A stretch of 64,000 nucleotides of DNA. It comes from Lachnospiraceae bacterium. Lineage in GTDB: Bacteria > Bacillota > Clostridia > Lachnospirales > Lachnospiraceae. The stretch's first letter is position 1. Each line of letters opens with the position of its first letter. Shown one piece after another: positions 1-7,877 of the stretch. The notes beneath the pieces were generated by a model. It was not told the origin of the DNA. It searched no databases and worked only from the letters and a program-made list of their open reading frames with translations. Made by a program: the position numbers and the translations under genes. Location of the stretch: positions 151,641-215,640 of the forward strand of contig JAFYMC010000035.1 in NCBI GenBank assembly GCA_017556805.1, written 5' to 3'.

Positions 1-536
1 AACGCATTCGCAGAAAGCTGCGACCCATCTACAAAGACAATTGCCTCAATTTCCTCCGGATAATGGCTGACCCAATAATTTGCGTAAGCGCCTCCGATAG
101 AATGCGGCATAAGAATGTACGGGCCGTCAATCCCTACATTCTGTAGAGCCTTTCGGTAATCCTCCACGATATAAGAAAGCGTCATGGCATGATTCGTGTC
201 GCCACTGAAGCCGTACCCTGCCCGGTCCACAAACACCACCCGGTTCTCCTTCTCAAGGCACGCTGTCATCTGCCTTGCCGCAACCGAAAATTCACCCATT
301 CCAAGCCCTGCAAGTCCCACAATGGTATGAGCCCCGTCTTCCTTACCGAATACCGCCACATTTAAAGAATACTCTCCTATAGAGACCGGATTATAGTAGC
401 CGTGCTCTTTTAATAACTCAAGCTCTTGTTTTAACTTGATTTTATGAAAAATAAAGGTTCCGAGAATAAAAAGAACCAATAAAGAAACTAGTACAAATAA
501 TATGTATAATGCTATTTTCCTGATTCTTTTTGCCAT
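1..536 (-). CDS. alpha/beta hydrolase, partial (3' end beyond window)
   Basis: The reading frame opens at an ATG at 536 and runs off the left edge after 178 codons, so the C-terminal half, including the expected catalytic Asp and His, is missing. Residues 8-30 form one hydrophobic segment that should anchor the protein in the membrane with the enzyme domain outside. The hydrolase core is recognisable: an oxyanion-hole-like stretch (VGLAGLGMGEF) near residue 73, VFVDRAGYGFSG near 102, and the nucleophile elbow MPHSIGGAYA with the candidate Ser at 146. The first Gly of the usual GxSxG is replaced by Pro. The substrate cannot be told. It follows the TIGR04076-type gene by 48 bases and may share its transcript. 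Confidence 0.8.
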   Translation of the reverse strand, partial: MAKRIRKIALYILFVLVSLLVLFILGTFIFHKIKLKQELELLKEHGYYNPVSIGEYSLNVAVFGKEDGAHTIVGLAGLGMGEFSVAARQMTACLEKENRVVFVDRAGYGFSGDTNHAMTLSYIVEDYRKALQNVGIDGPYILMPHSIGGAYANYWVSHYPEEIEAIVFVDGSQLSANA

Positions 537-584
537 ATACTGCCTCCATATTGTTTCATACTCTTTAACATAACACTCTACTCT

Positions 585-935
585 TTACTCAAAAAACTTC
601 CCCTGATAAAAGTTCTCATTCTCCAACTTCTTCGCTGTAATCCGAAACAATACACATCCGTCCGGGCACATCAAAACCTTACTGTATTCGCTGTCTCCAC
701 CGATATTTATCAGGTTTCCGCCACTTCGAACCGCTTCCATAATCGGAAACAGTAACGTCATGGTTTTGGAACAAATACCGTATCCTTGTGTATTCACCGG
801 ACAACCGTAAGTACAAGTGTACTTATCTCCGATTTGCTCTCCGTTTCTGCAGAACCGTTCTGTTTCATCATTGTCTTTATTGAATCCAATCACTTCGATT
901 TCCCATTCGTATTCTTCATCGTACCATTTTTTCAT
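585..935 (-). CDS. TIGR04076 family protein
   Basis: This 116-residue soluble protein has the spacing typical of the TIGR04076 family: a cysteine-containing YTCTYGCPVNTQGYGIC stretch near residues 38-55, a central PIMEAVRSGG, and a C-terminal MCPDGCVLFRI. The family has no established function. Several conserved cysteines could bind a metal, but that is inference. The start has a near-perfect Shine-Dalgarno (GAGGAGG, seven bases before ATG). The N-terminal 25 residues are acidic and extend the usual core. It sits upstream of the hydrolase on the same strand and likely starts a two-gene unit. Its promoter region overlaps the back-to-back promoter of the putative antitoxin RNA. Confidence 0.7.
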   Translation of the reverse strand: MKKWYDEEYEWEIEVIGFNKDNDETERFCRNGEQIGDKYTCTYGCPVNTQGYGICSKTMTLLFPIMEAVRSGGNLINIGGDSEYSKVLMCPDGCVLFRITAKKLENENFYQGKFFE

Positions 936-980
936 ACAGTTTCCTCCTCAAACATGTTTTTCAGAAAAGTAAAAAGTCTA

Positions 981-1010
981 TTTACAACTTACATCATACC
1001 ATGTTATAAT
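981..1010 (+). promoter_or_regulatory. sigma-A promoter for the putative antitoxin RNA
   Basis: TTTACA (981-986) and a perfect TATAAT (1005-1010) are separated by 18 bases on the plus strand, with no plus-strand coding sequence after them. The predicted start of transcription is near 1017. The RNA would run into the hairpin at 1064-1106. Confidence 0.65.
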
Positions 1011-1016
1011 TATTTT

Positions 1017-1110
1017 AGAAAGAGCAACCGCCACCAAGGTGGTTAGCCTCTCAAATGGTTTGCAAAATGCCTACCTTCGACCGCTAAGTACAAAGGTAGG
1101 CATTTTTATT
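1017..1110 (+). ncRNA. putative antisense RNA antitoxin of a type I toxin-antitoxin pair
   Basis: About 90 nt would be transcribed from the promoter at 981-1010 and end at the hairpin 1064-1106. The RNA converges on the toxin gene and overlaps its 3' end. Its 5' half can fold AACCGCC with GGTGGTT (1027-1045) around an ACCAA loop. It then carries GGTTAGCCTCTC (1041-1052). CCTCTC could pair with the toxin Shine-Dalgarno GGGAGG (one G-U), and CCACC with the following GGTGG. A near-copy of the GGTGG-TAGCCTC motif occurs in the toxin leader. Convergent RNAs sharing a terminator resemble the Enterococcus par (fst) and Bacillus txpA/RatA loci. The RNA itself is a prediction. Confidence 0.6.
1064..1106. 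terminator. bidirectional terminator shared by toxin mRNA and antitoxin RNA
   Basis: A 14-bp perfect stem (1064-1077 with 1093-1106) is flanked by A-runs on the left and T-runs on the right, so it can end transcription on both strands. Its right edge touches the toxin stop codon. Confidence 0.8.
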
Positions 1111-1204
1111 TTCGCTTGTTCTTCCTATCTATGTAGGCAAGCAGTGAAATGAGTAACGCTCCAAACAACAACATCAAAGATATTGCTTCGTATATCGTCA
1201 TCAT
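1106..1204 (-). CDS. small holin-like / Fst-TxpA-type membrane toxin
   Basis: A 32-residue peptide: MMTIYEAISLMLLFG followed by ALLISLLAYIDRKNKRK. It has a short polar N-terminus with the M-T-x-Y-E-x-I/L-S-L-M motif of the putative holin-like toxin family, one membrane segment (about residues 8-25) and a basic tail, the design of Fst, TxpA and related type I toxins. Two ATGs start the frame (1204 and 1201). A very strong Shine-Dalgarno (GGGAGGTGG at 1210-1218) precedes them and can be masked by CCTCCC in the leader (plus-strand positions 1240-1245). That masking is expected of a toxin whose translation is tightly held down. It would depolarise the membrane if over-expressed; that role is inferred from the family. 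Confidence 0.75.
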   Translation of the reverse strand: MMTIYEAISLMLLFGALLISLLAYIDRKNKRK

Positions 1205-1276
1205 CCACACCACCTCCCTTCTGTAAAACGCTTGCAGCCGGGAGGCTACCACCCTGTACACGATTGCTCTATAATT

Positions 1277-1285
1277 ATTATATCA
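1277..1285 (-). promoter_or_regulatory. extended -10 promoter for the toxin mRNA
   Basis: TGATATAAT on the minus strand is an extended -10 (TG-n-TATAAT). No good -35 is visible at the usual distance (ATGAAC). Transcription would begin near 1270 and leave a leader of about 66 nt that carries the SD-masking CCTCCC. Confidence 0.5.
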
Positions 1286-1323
1286 CATTCCAAACATATG
1301 TTCATGATTATTTTGAACTAAAC

Positions 1324-1349
1324 AAAAAAACACTTATTTTCATAAGTGC
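1324..1349 (-). terminator. rho-independent terminator of the tRNA-Glu pair
   Basis: CACTTAT and ATAAGTG (1331-1337 and 1342-1348) form a hairpin followed on the minus strand by a run of seven T. Confidence 0.75.
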
Positions 1350-1383
1350 TTCTTCGGGGTTGGGCTGTATCAAAAATACAGAG

Positions 1384-1455
1384 CAGCTCGTAGCGGAATC
1401 GAACCGCTGTTTTCGCCGTGAGAGGGCGACGTCTTGACCGCTTGACCAACGAGCC
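1384..1455 (-). tRNA. tRNA-Glu (anticodon CUC), second copy
   Basis: The 72-nt cloverleaf has acceptor GGCTCGT paired with ACGAGCT (first pair G-U), an anticodon stem TCGCC/GGCGA around loop CTCTCAC giving anticodon CUC, and a T-arm AGCGG-TTCGATT-CCGCT. CCA is not encoded. The sequence is identical to the copy 34 bases upstream. It reads only GAG codons, so a UUC isoacceptor must exist elsewhere. Confidence 0.93.
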
Positions 1456-1489
1456 ATAACCTATTTAATTAAATCATCCTAAGGATGAG

Positions 1490-1561
1490 CAGCTCGTAGC
1501 GGAATCGAACCGCTGTTTTCGCCGTGAGAGGGCGACGTCTTGACCGCTTGACCAACGAGCC
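1490..1561 (-). tRNA. tRNA-Glu (anticodon CUC), first copy
   Basis: Same 72-nt sequence and fold as the copy at 1384-1455: loop CTCTCAC gives anticodon CUC. This copy is promoter-proximal. Both are probably cut from one transcript that starts near 1571 and ends at the hairpin 1324-1349. Confidence 0.93.
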
Positions 1562-1577
1562 GTAACTTGCAAAACAG

Positions 1578-1606
1578 ATTATACAACAGGAACATCTAAA
1601 TTGCAA
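1578..1606 (-). promoter_or_regulatory. sigma-A promoter of the tRNA-Glu pair
   Basis: TTGCAA (1601-1606) and TATAAT (1578-1583) are separated by exactly 17 bases, and the predicted start lies about 10 bases before the first tRNA. Confidence 0.85.
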
Positions 1607-1724
1607 GCTATTTTTTACTTTTTCTTAAAGTTTAACTATTTTTCGAATTATCAGTTAATTCCAACATATACTGAATACCAACCTCCGGATGCTTTTTCTG
1701 TATACTTCTTGGGCATCCCACAAG

Positions 1725-3185
1725 CTACCAACGCTGAAAAACACTGATTATTTCCCATGCTCCGTCCACATATTTTGTATCCCAGGCCAAGGCAAACCCA
1801 CCCCATCTGTCTCCCAGGTCGGTATGCCATTGAATCCTGTCATCCATAATATGAAATTCATAATACGAAGATATTTGTAAAACATGCGCTCCGTTCTCTT
1901 CCGTCGTATACCATTCCAGCCATTCCTCAACGGTCAAATCCCGAAAGACATAGCCTTCATCAAGATTTAACGTGGCAACCTTCTCATCATTCCGGTATAG
2001 AGCAATCTGTCGCTCCGACACTGCCTCTGCTATAAGCGTCGGTCCCTCCGGCAATTCCATCGGCACCAGCCCATCATCCGTTTGCATAAAAAGATGCAGT
2101 ATCGTCCAGCCTCCGCCGGTACCCGAACCGGATTCCCGAAACAAAAACATTGTCGTCTCCTCGTTTGCCTGCCAAACATACCAGTTAATCCAGTCCCCGA
2201 TTGCATCGTCTGTAATTAATAGTTCTTTTCCGTTTCCGAAATGAATGGTGTAGCTTTCCGAATCCTTACAATCCTTCCAAATACGATCAAGGGTTCCGTC
2301 ACCGTCAAAATCCTCCAAAATATCTTTGTCCCGATAACAGAAGGCTTCATCCAGATATCCGACATATCGTCGCTGTTTCTCTGTTTCCGTCATTTCTCCT
2401 CGGCCCAGCCCCCAACCGGTGTTGGTTCCGTTCACATTCCACATCGGAAGCTCCATAGAAGTAAGCACCCATTTACCCAGACTGTATTCCAGTGTCCAGG
2501 AGGCCGCATATTCCTTCCCTTCTACATAGAACTTGCCCCTGCACCAAATAGCGGAACCTCCGTGACATTCCGCATCCAGCAAAGAAAACTCATTTCCGCT
2601 TATGGTATAGCGATAAGCATTCCCTTCTTTCTCCATCCCCATGGTCGTTTCCAAATAGTGTCCTAAAGTACCGTAGGCCGGTTTTTCATCCAGAGTTGTG
2701 GTTCCGAGATCTAAGCCGTTACAGGAAACGGTAAACTCTGTGCCGCTCTCCTGATAGCAGGTAATGGTAACCGTTTGCGGAACCTGCAAAGAAATGTCTT
2801 CCGAGTCATTTTTTATCACCATGCGCATATCCTGCATCAACCCGGATTTGTCTACTTCCTTTGCACATATATAGTCGTCAACCCCGTCTCCGTTAAAATC
2901 CGCTTTTGCAAGTATGGTCATTTCCTGCAGTTCGGAACCGGTCACACTTGTGTTGCTGCCGGAACCGTCCGTTCCGCCGTTCCCGACAGTACCTGCATTT
3001 CCGGCGTCCTCTGCATTTCCTGCATTTTCAACAGCTCCCGTAGCTTCCGGGGCTGCCTCGGTAAGCCTGGTCTCCCCATCCTGCTTCTTGTCCTTTTCTG
3101 TTCCGGAGCAACCGGACAGCGCCAAGCACAGAACACAACTAAACATCAGTGCTATTCTTTTGTAGCCTTTCATTTTCTTCCTCAT
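1725..3185 (-). CDS. secreted lipoprotein with Asp-rich calcium-type loops, function unknown
   Basis: A 486-residue exported lipoprotein. The ATG at 3185 is preceded by AGGAGG; a longer frame would begin with codons that encode this very binding site. The signal peptide ends in a lipobox LALSGC with the lipidated Cys at 26. A Gly/Ala/Asn-rich spacer of about 50 residues follows. Two loops, DFNGDGVDDY (about residue 98) and DFDGDGTLDR (about residue 290), look like the FG-GAP/VCBS or EF-hand type calcium-binding D-x-D-x-D-G loop, suggesting two related halves. No catalytic motif is evident. The gene stands between polC and the tRNA genes and is not clearly part of an operon. Confidence 0.75.
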   Translation of the reverse strand: MRKKMKGYKRIALMFSCVLCLALSGCSGTEKDKKQDGETRLTEAAPEATGAVENAGNAEDAGNAGTVGNGGTDGSGSNTSVTGSELQEMTILAKADFNGDGVDDYICAKEVDKSGLMQDMRMVIKNDSEDISLQVPQTVTITCYQESGTEFTVSCNGLDLGTTTLDEKPAYGTLGHYLETTMGMEKEGNAYRYTISGNEFSLLDAECHGGSAIWCRGKFYVEGKEYAASWTLEYSLGKWVLTSMELPMWNVNGTNTGWGLGRGEMTETEKQRRYVGYLDEAFCYRDKDILEDFDGDGTLDRIWKDCKDSESYTIHFGNGKELLITDDAIGDWINWYVWQANEETTMFLFRESGSGTGGGWTILHLFMQTDDGLVPMELPEGPTLIAEAVSERQIALYRNDEKVATLNLDEGYVFRDLTVEEWLEWYTTEENGAHVLQISSYYEFHIMDDRIQWHTDLGDRWGGFALAWDTKYVDGAWEIISVFQRW

Positions 3186-3218
3186 AGTCTCCCTCCTATG
3201 CATTGCTAGGCACCGAAT

Positions 3219-6200
3219 TTACATCGAAAACAAATCCATCAACGACATCTGGTTGGACTTCGGTATATCGCCTAAAAGCCCCAAATCTCCCATCTGGTCC
3301 GCAATGGTCTGGCTTATTTTACAACGGGTACGGAAATCGTCCTGGGACAGGAACGGCCCGTCCTTTGCCGCCTCCTCAATCTGCTCTGCCGCCGTCTCAC
3401 CAACACCGTCGATGCTGTCAAAGGACGGCATCAGCTTTCCGTCAATAATCTGGAAAGCATGGGCCTTTGCTTTAAACAAATCAATCGGCATAAAATCATA
3501 GCCTCTCGCGTACATTTCCTGCACGATTTTCATATCGTTGTAGGAGTCCTCATCCTTCGGAGAAGCGGTCTTAGTGTCCATCTTTTTCTTGATTTCCTTC
3601 ATATTCCGCTCCAGTACCTCTTTGCCGAGACACATGGTTTCGTAGCTGAATGCCTTTGCACGGATTCCAAAGAATGCCGCATAGTACGCTAACGGATAAT
3701 AAATTTTAAAGTGAGCCACGCGGAAGGCCATCATAACATACGCACACGCATGGGCCTTCGGGAACATGTACTTAATCTGTTTACAGGACCAGATATACCA
3801 GTCCGGGATGCCTTGGGCAATCATGGCCTCTTCCATCTCCGGCGTCAGACCCTTACCCTTTCGCACGCTCTCCATGATTTTAAAGGCCAGACCGTTCTCT
3901 ACGCCCTGATAAATGAGAAATACCATAATATCGTCTCGGGTACAGATGGCATTGGACAGAGTACACTTTCCTTCCTGAATCAGGAGCTGGGTGTTATTTA
4001 ACCATACGTCCGTACCGTGGGACAGACCGGAAATTCGAATCATGTCTGAAAAGCTTTGTGGCTTCGTATCACGAAGCATCTGCATAACAAACGGTGTACC
4101 CAGTTCCGGAAGACCGAGACTGCCGAGGTCACAACCACCGATATCATCCGGTGTAATGCCCAATGCCTCCGTGGAGGAGAACAGGGAAATGACCTTCTTA
4201 TCGTCTAACGGTATCTGCTTTGCATCCACGCCCGTCAAATCCTCCAGACGACGAATCATGGTCGGATCATCGTGCCCGAGAATATCAAGCTTAAGCAGGT
4301 TATGGTCAATGGAATGGTAATCAAAGTGGGTGGTGACCGTCTTTGTGGTCATATCGTTTGCCGGACGTTGTACCGGCGTAAACTTATATATCTCGTGTCC
4401 GATGGGAAGTACGATAATACCGCCCGGATGCTGTCCGGTGGAACGTCGCACGCCTACACAGCCGGTGGAGATACGCTCTATCTCCGCCTTTCGCATGACA
4501 ATTCCGTGCTCTTCGTTATACTTCAATACATAACCGTAAGCGGTCTTTTCCGCCAAAGTTGCGATGGTTCCCGCACGGAAGGTCTGGCCTTTTCCGAAAA
4601 TAACCTCCGTATAATCATGGGCCTTTGCCTGATATTCACCGGAAAAGTTCAGGTCGATATCCGGCTCCTTATCACCGTAGAACCCAAGGAAGGTTTCAAA
4701 CGGAATATCGTGTCCGTCCTTAATGAGCGGTTTCCCACAGTTCGGACAGATTCTGTCCGGCATATCACAGCCCGATAAACCGCGCTTCTGGCAGTCCTTT
4801 ACCTCCTCGGAATCAAAATCCGAGAAGAAACATTCGGTACAATAATAGTGGGCCGGCAGCGGATTTACCTCCGTAATACCGGACATGGTGGCCACGAAGG
4901 AGGAACCTACGGAACCTCGGGAACCTACCAGATAGCCGTCCTCATTGGACTTCCAAACCAGCTTTTGGGCAATAATATACATCACGGCGAAACCGTTCTT
5001 AATAATGGAATTTAACTCATGCTCCAGACGCTCTTCTACAATTCCCGGCAAATTTTCACCGTACATGGAATGGGCCTTATCGTAACAAATCTTACGCAGG
5101 GTCTTGTCCGAATCCTCAATAACCGGCGGACACTTATCCGGATGAATCGGAGACACATATTCAATCATATCCGCAATTTTCTGCGGATTATCAAGGACTA
5201 CCTCCTCCGCCTTTTCCTGTCCGAGATAAGAGAACTCTGCCAGCATTTCTTCCGTAGTACGGAAGTACAGCGGAGCCTGATTGTCCGCATCCGCAAAGCC
5301 CTTACAGGACATAATGATGCGGCGGTATACCTCATCCTCCGGATTTAAAAAATGCACGTCACAGGTGGCTGCCACCGGCTTGTTATACTGCTCGCCCAGT
5401 GCAATAATCTTTTTATTGATGGCAATCAAATCCTCCTCGGACTTGATATTCTCATGCTTCTCATCCGCAATCATAAACTGATTGTTACCGAGGGGCTGAA
5501 TCTCGTAATAATCGTAAAATTCACAGAGACGCTCGATTTCATTTTGCGGCGACTCACGCAAAATCGCCTGATACAACTCTCCCGCTTCACAGGCAGAGCC
5601 GATAATAAGGCCTTCCCTGTTTTCCAGGAATACACTCTTCGGAATACGCGGACGTCTGGCATAATAATCAATATGGGAAAGAGAAACCAGACGATATAAG
5701 TTGATTCGACCCGTCTCATTCTGACACAAAATAATGGCATGGTAGGTCGGCATCTTTTTAATCATTTCCGGCGTCGGCTTACATACCTCATTGACCTCAT
5801 CCAAGGATACCGTCTTACGTTCTCTAAGCATATCAAGGAACTTTACAAAAATATCCGCCGTCGCCTTGGCATCATCTACCGCACGATGATGGTTTTCCAG
5901 GGAAACGCCCAGCTCTCGTGCCACCACATCCAGTTTAAATCGCGATAATCCAGGCAACAAAGCTCTTGCCAGTCCCACCGTATCAATGACCGTAAAATCA
6001 TAGGTCAGTCCCAAACGCTCCGCATTCACACGAATAAATCCTGTATCAAAGGAAGCATTATGAGCAACCAGCGTACAGTCCTTACAAAACTCTAAAAATT
6101 CCGGTAAAATCACTTCAATTTCCGGCGAATCCATAACCATGGAATCCTTAATACCGGTCAGTTCCTCGATACGCGGCGGAATCGGTACCTTCGGATTGAC

Positions 6201-7877
6201 AAAGGTGGAATACCGGTCCGTAATCTTTCCGTTTTCTACCTTTACGGCACCGATTTCGATAATCCGGTCGCGTTCCGCACCGAAGCCCGTAGTCTCGATA
6301 TCAAACACCACAAAACCGCTGTCAAGGGACTGTCCCTTGCTGTCCCGCACCGGCTCCAATATATCATCTACCAGATATGCCTCTACGCCGTAAATAATCT
6401 TGAAATCCTTGGCGCGCTGCATCTTTTCTTCATCATCCTTATAATCCTTCGGATTAATGGCGTGATTTGCTTCCGGGAAGGCCTGCACCACTCCATGGTC
6501 CGTAATGGCAATCCCCGGCATCCCCCATTCAAAGGCAGTTTTTACCAACACCTTCGGGTCAACCACAGCATCCATATCACTCATTTTCGTATGGGCATGG
6601 AGTTCGATACGCTTCCGCTCCGCCGTATCCATACGTTTTTTCGTAAAATCCTTGATATTTTTCATACCGTAAATGACACCAACGGACACTTCCTTTTCGT
6701 AGGTATCAAACATAACCTGTCCCTTCATCAGCACAAACTTACCCGGCTTTAACTTTCCGCGAAGGTCGTCTGCTTCTTCCTTCCGGACAAAGATTTTCGC
6801 TCCGATGGAATTGGTAAAGTCCGTAATCTGGAACATAAACAAAAGCTTTTCGTTTCGAAGCTCCCGCTCCTCAAACTTAATAATCTTTCCGCGAATGACG
6901 TAATCGCCAAAACCGTCATCCACCTCTGAAATCGCACTAAGTTCTCCGTCAAACGGTTTTCCGTAGAAAATATCCGGGTCCTCCGGAATCTTTTTCTTCG
7001 GCGTATAGTTGCCGTTTCGTTCAAACTTCTTAAAGTCGGCCTTGCCGTTCTTATCGTCGGCCTTCTTTTCAGCGCCGGCTTTCACCGCTTTTTCGGCACC
7101 GGTGCCTTTTCCCGAACCACCCTGGCCTGCTTCACCGGTCTGTCCGGCACCTCCTGCCGCGCCGTTCTGACCGGATGTTCCGTCTGCGCCTTGGCCGTTT
7201 GCCGTACCGTCCCCTGCCACGCCTTCCGTTGGACCGTTTCCGCCGTTTACAGAGGATTCCGTACCATCTGATTCCTCCTCGTTCTTTGCCGGCATTACGC
7301 CCATGCTGCGAAGCTTATCCTTGGTATAAAACTCATAGGCCGGTCGTACCGGGCCTTCTCCTGCCTCCGACTCGTCCTTTTCTATCTCGTAAAACTCATT
7401 CACGACACGAAGCGGTACTTCAAAGCGTGACAAAAAGAGCTCCTCAATGCAGCTCTTTACCTCTTCTCCGATATGTCGATTAATAAATGTATCCTCCGCC
7501 TTAAGGTGTAGCTCCGTACCTGTTACATACACCTCGGCCCGGTTTAAAAAGTTCACGTTTAAGCGGCTCTCTGCCCCCAGTTCCTCGCGCACGGACTCCT
7601 GATAATGGTCCCAAATAGACTCCGGCGTATACTGCGCGGATAGCTTGTAATGCTCTGCTACCGTCGCATGCTTGTCCATTCCTTTAAAGAACTGGTCGTT
7701 TAACACCTTTTCCAGATACCGTACAGTGCTATACTCAAGCAAACGCTCGCTTTCGATATGTACCGTTACTCCCCCCGAATGGCGGGAAGCACTTAATTTC
7801 AAAACCTCAACTTCGTCAAATACCCGGCGCAACTCCTGCGGTGGATTGACCGAATCAAATACCTCATACAGCTTCAT
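3219..7877 (-). CDS. polC: DNA polymerase III alpha subunit, Gram-positive PolC type
   Basis: The replicative polymerase of Firmicutes with built-in 3'-5' proofreading; 1552 residues against roughly 1430-1470 usual. In order: N-terminal domain (1-190), a low-complexity Gly/Ala/Thr-rich linker (about 197-285) that explains the extra length, an OB fold (about 325-420), the PHP domain opening with LHAHTKMSDMD near 424, the inserted DEDD exonuclease (FDIETTGFG near 522, LVAHNASFDTGF, HRAVDDAKAT), Cys residues of a zinc site (CTEC...CPNC, about 1010-1045), the palm with PDIDLNFSGEYQ near 1075, and a C-terminal QMSLMDLF that matches a beta-clamp binding motif. Its start overlaps the end of ispG by 14 bases, so the two are translationally linked. 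Confidence 0.98.
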   Translation of the reverse strand: MKLYEVFDSVNPPQELRRVFDEVEVLKLSASRHSGGVTVHIESERLLEYSTVRYLEKVLNDQFFKGMDKHATVAEHYKLSAQYTPESIWDHYQESVREELGAESRLNVNFLNRAEVYVTGTELHLKAEDTFINRHIGEEVKSCIEELFLSRFEVPLRVVNEFYEIEKDESEAGEGPVRPAYEFYTKDKLRSMGVMPAKNEEESDGTESSVNGGNGPTEGVAGDGTANGQGADGTSGQNGAAGGAGQTGEAGQGGSGKGTGAEKAVKAGAEKKADDKNGKADFKKFERNGNYTPKKKIPEDPDIFYGKPFDGELSAISEVDDGFGDYVIRGKIIKFEERELRNEKLLFMFQITDFTNSIGAKIFVRKEEADDLRGKLKPGKFVLMKGQVMFDTYEKEVSVGVIYGMKNIKDFTKKRMDTAERKRIELHAHTKMSDMDAVVDPKVLVKTAFEWGMPGIAITDHGVVQAFPEANHAINPKDYKDDEEKMQRAKDFKIIYGVEAYLVDDILEPVRDSKGQSLDSGFVVFDIETTGFGAERDRIIEIGAVKVENGKITDRYSTFVNPKVPIPPRIEELTGIKDSMVMDSPEIEVILPEFLEFCKDCTLVAHNASFDTGFIRVNAERLGLTYDFTVIDTVGLARALLPGLSRFKLDVVARELGVSLENHHRAVDDAKATADIFVKFLDMLRERKTVSLDEVNEVCKPTPEMIKKMPTYHAIILCQNETGRINLYRLVSLSHIDYYARRPRIPKSVFLENREGLIIGSACEAGELYQAILRESPQNEIERLCEFYDYYEIQPLGNNQFMIADEKHENIKSEEDLIAINKKIIALGEQYNKPVAATCDVHFLNPEDEVYRRIIMSCKGFADADNQAPLYFRTTEEMLAEFSYLGQEKAEEVVLDNPQKIADMIEYVSPIHPDKCPPVIEDSDKTLRKICYDKAHSMYGENLPGIVEERLEHELNSIIKNGFAVMYIIAQKLVWKSNEDGYLVGSRGSVGSSFVATMSGITEVNPLPAHYYCTECFFSDFDSEEVKDCQKRGLSGCDMPDRICPNCGKPLIKDGHDIPFETFLGFYGDKEPDIDLNFSGEYQAKAHDYTEVIFGKGQTFRAGTIATLAEKTAYGYVLKYNEEHGIVMRKAEIERISTGCVGVRRSTGQHPGGIIVLPIGHEIYKFTPVQRPANDMTTKTVTTHFDYHSIDHNLLKLDILGHDDPTMIRRLEDLTGVDAKQIPLDDKKVISLFSSTEALGITPDDIGGCDLGSLGLPELGTPFVMQMLRDTKPQSFSDMIRISGLSHGTDVWLNNTQLLIQEGKCTLSNAICTRDDIMVFLIYQGVENGLAFKIMESVRKGKGLTPEMEEAMIAQGIPDWYIWSCKQIKYMFPKAHACAYVMMAFRVAHFKIYYPLAYYAAFFGIRAKAFSYETMCLGKEVLERNMKEIKKKMDTKTASPKDEDSYNDMKIVQEMYARGYDFMPIDLFKAKAHAFQIIDGKLMPSFDSIDGVGETAAEQIEEAAKDGPFLSQDDFRTRCKISQTIADQMGDLGLLGDIPKSNQMSLMDLFSM

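Noticed and set aside
4272-4778. 168-residue plus-strand frame inside polC
   Set aside because: Lies wholly over the PolC catalytic domain, with no Shine-Dalgarno and no recognisable motif.
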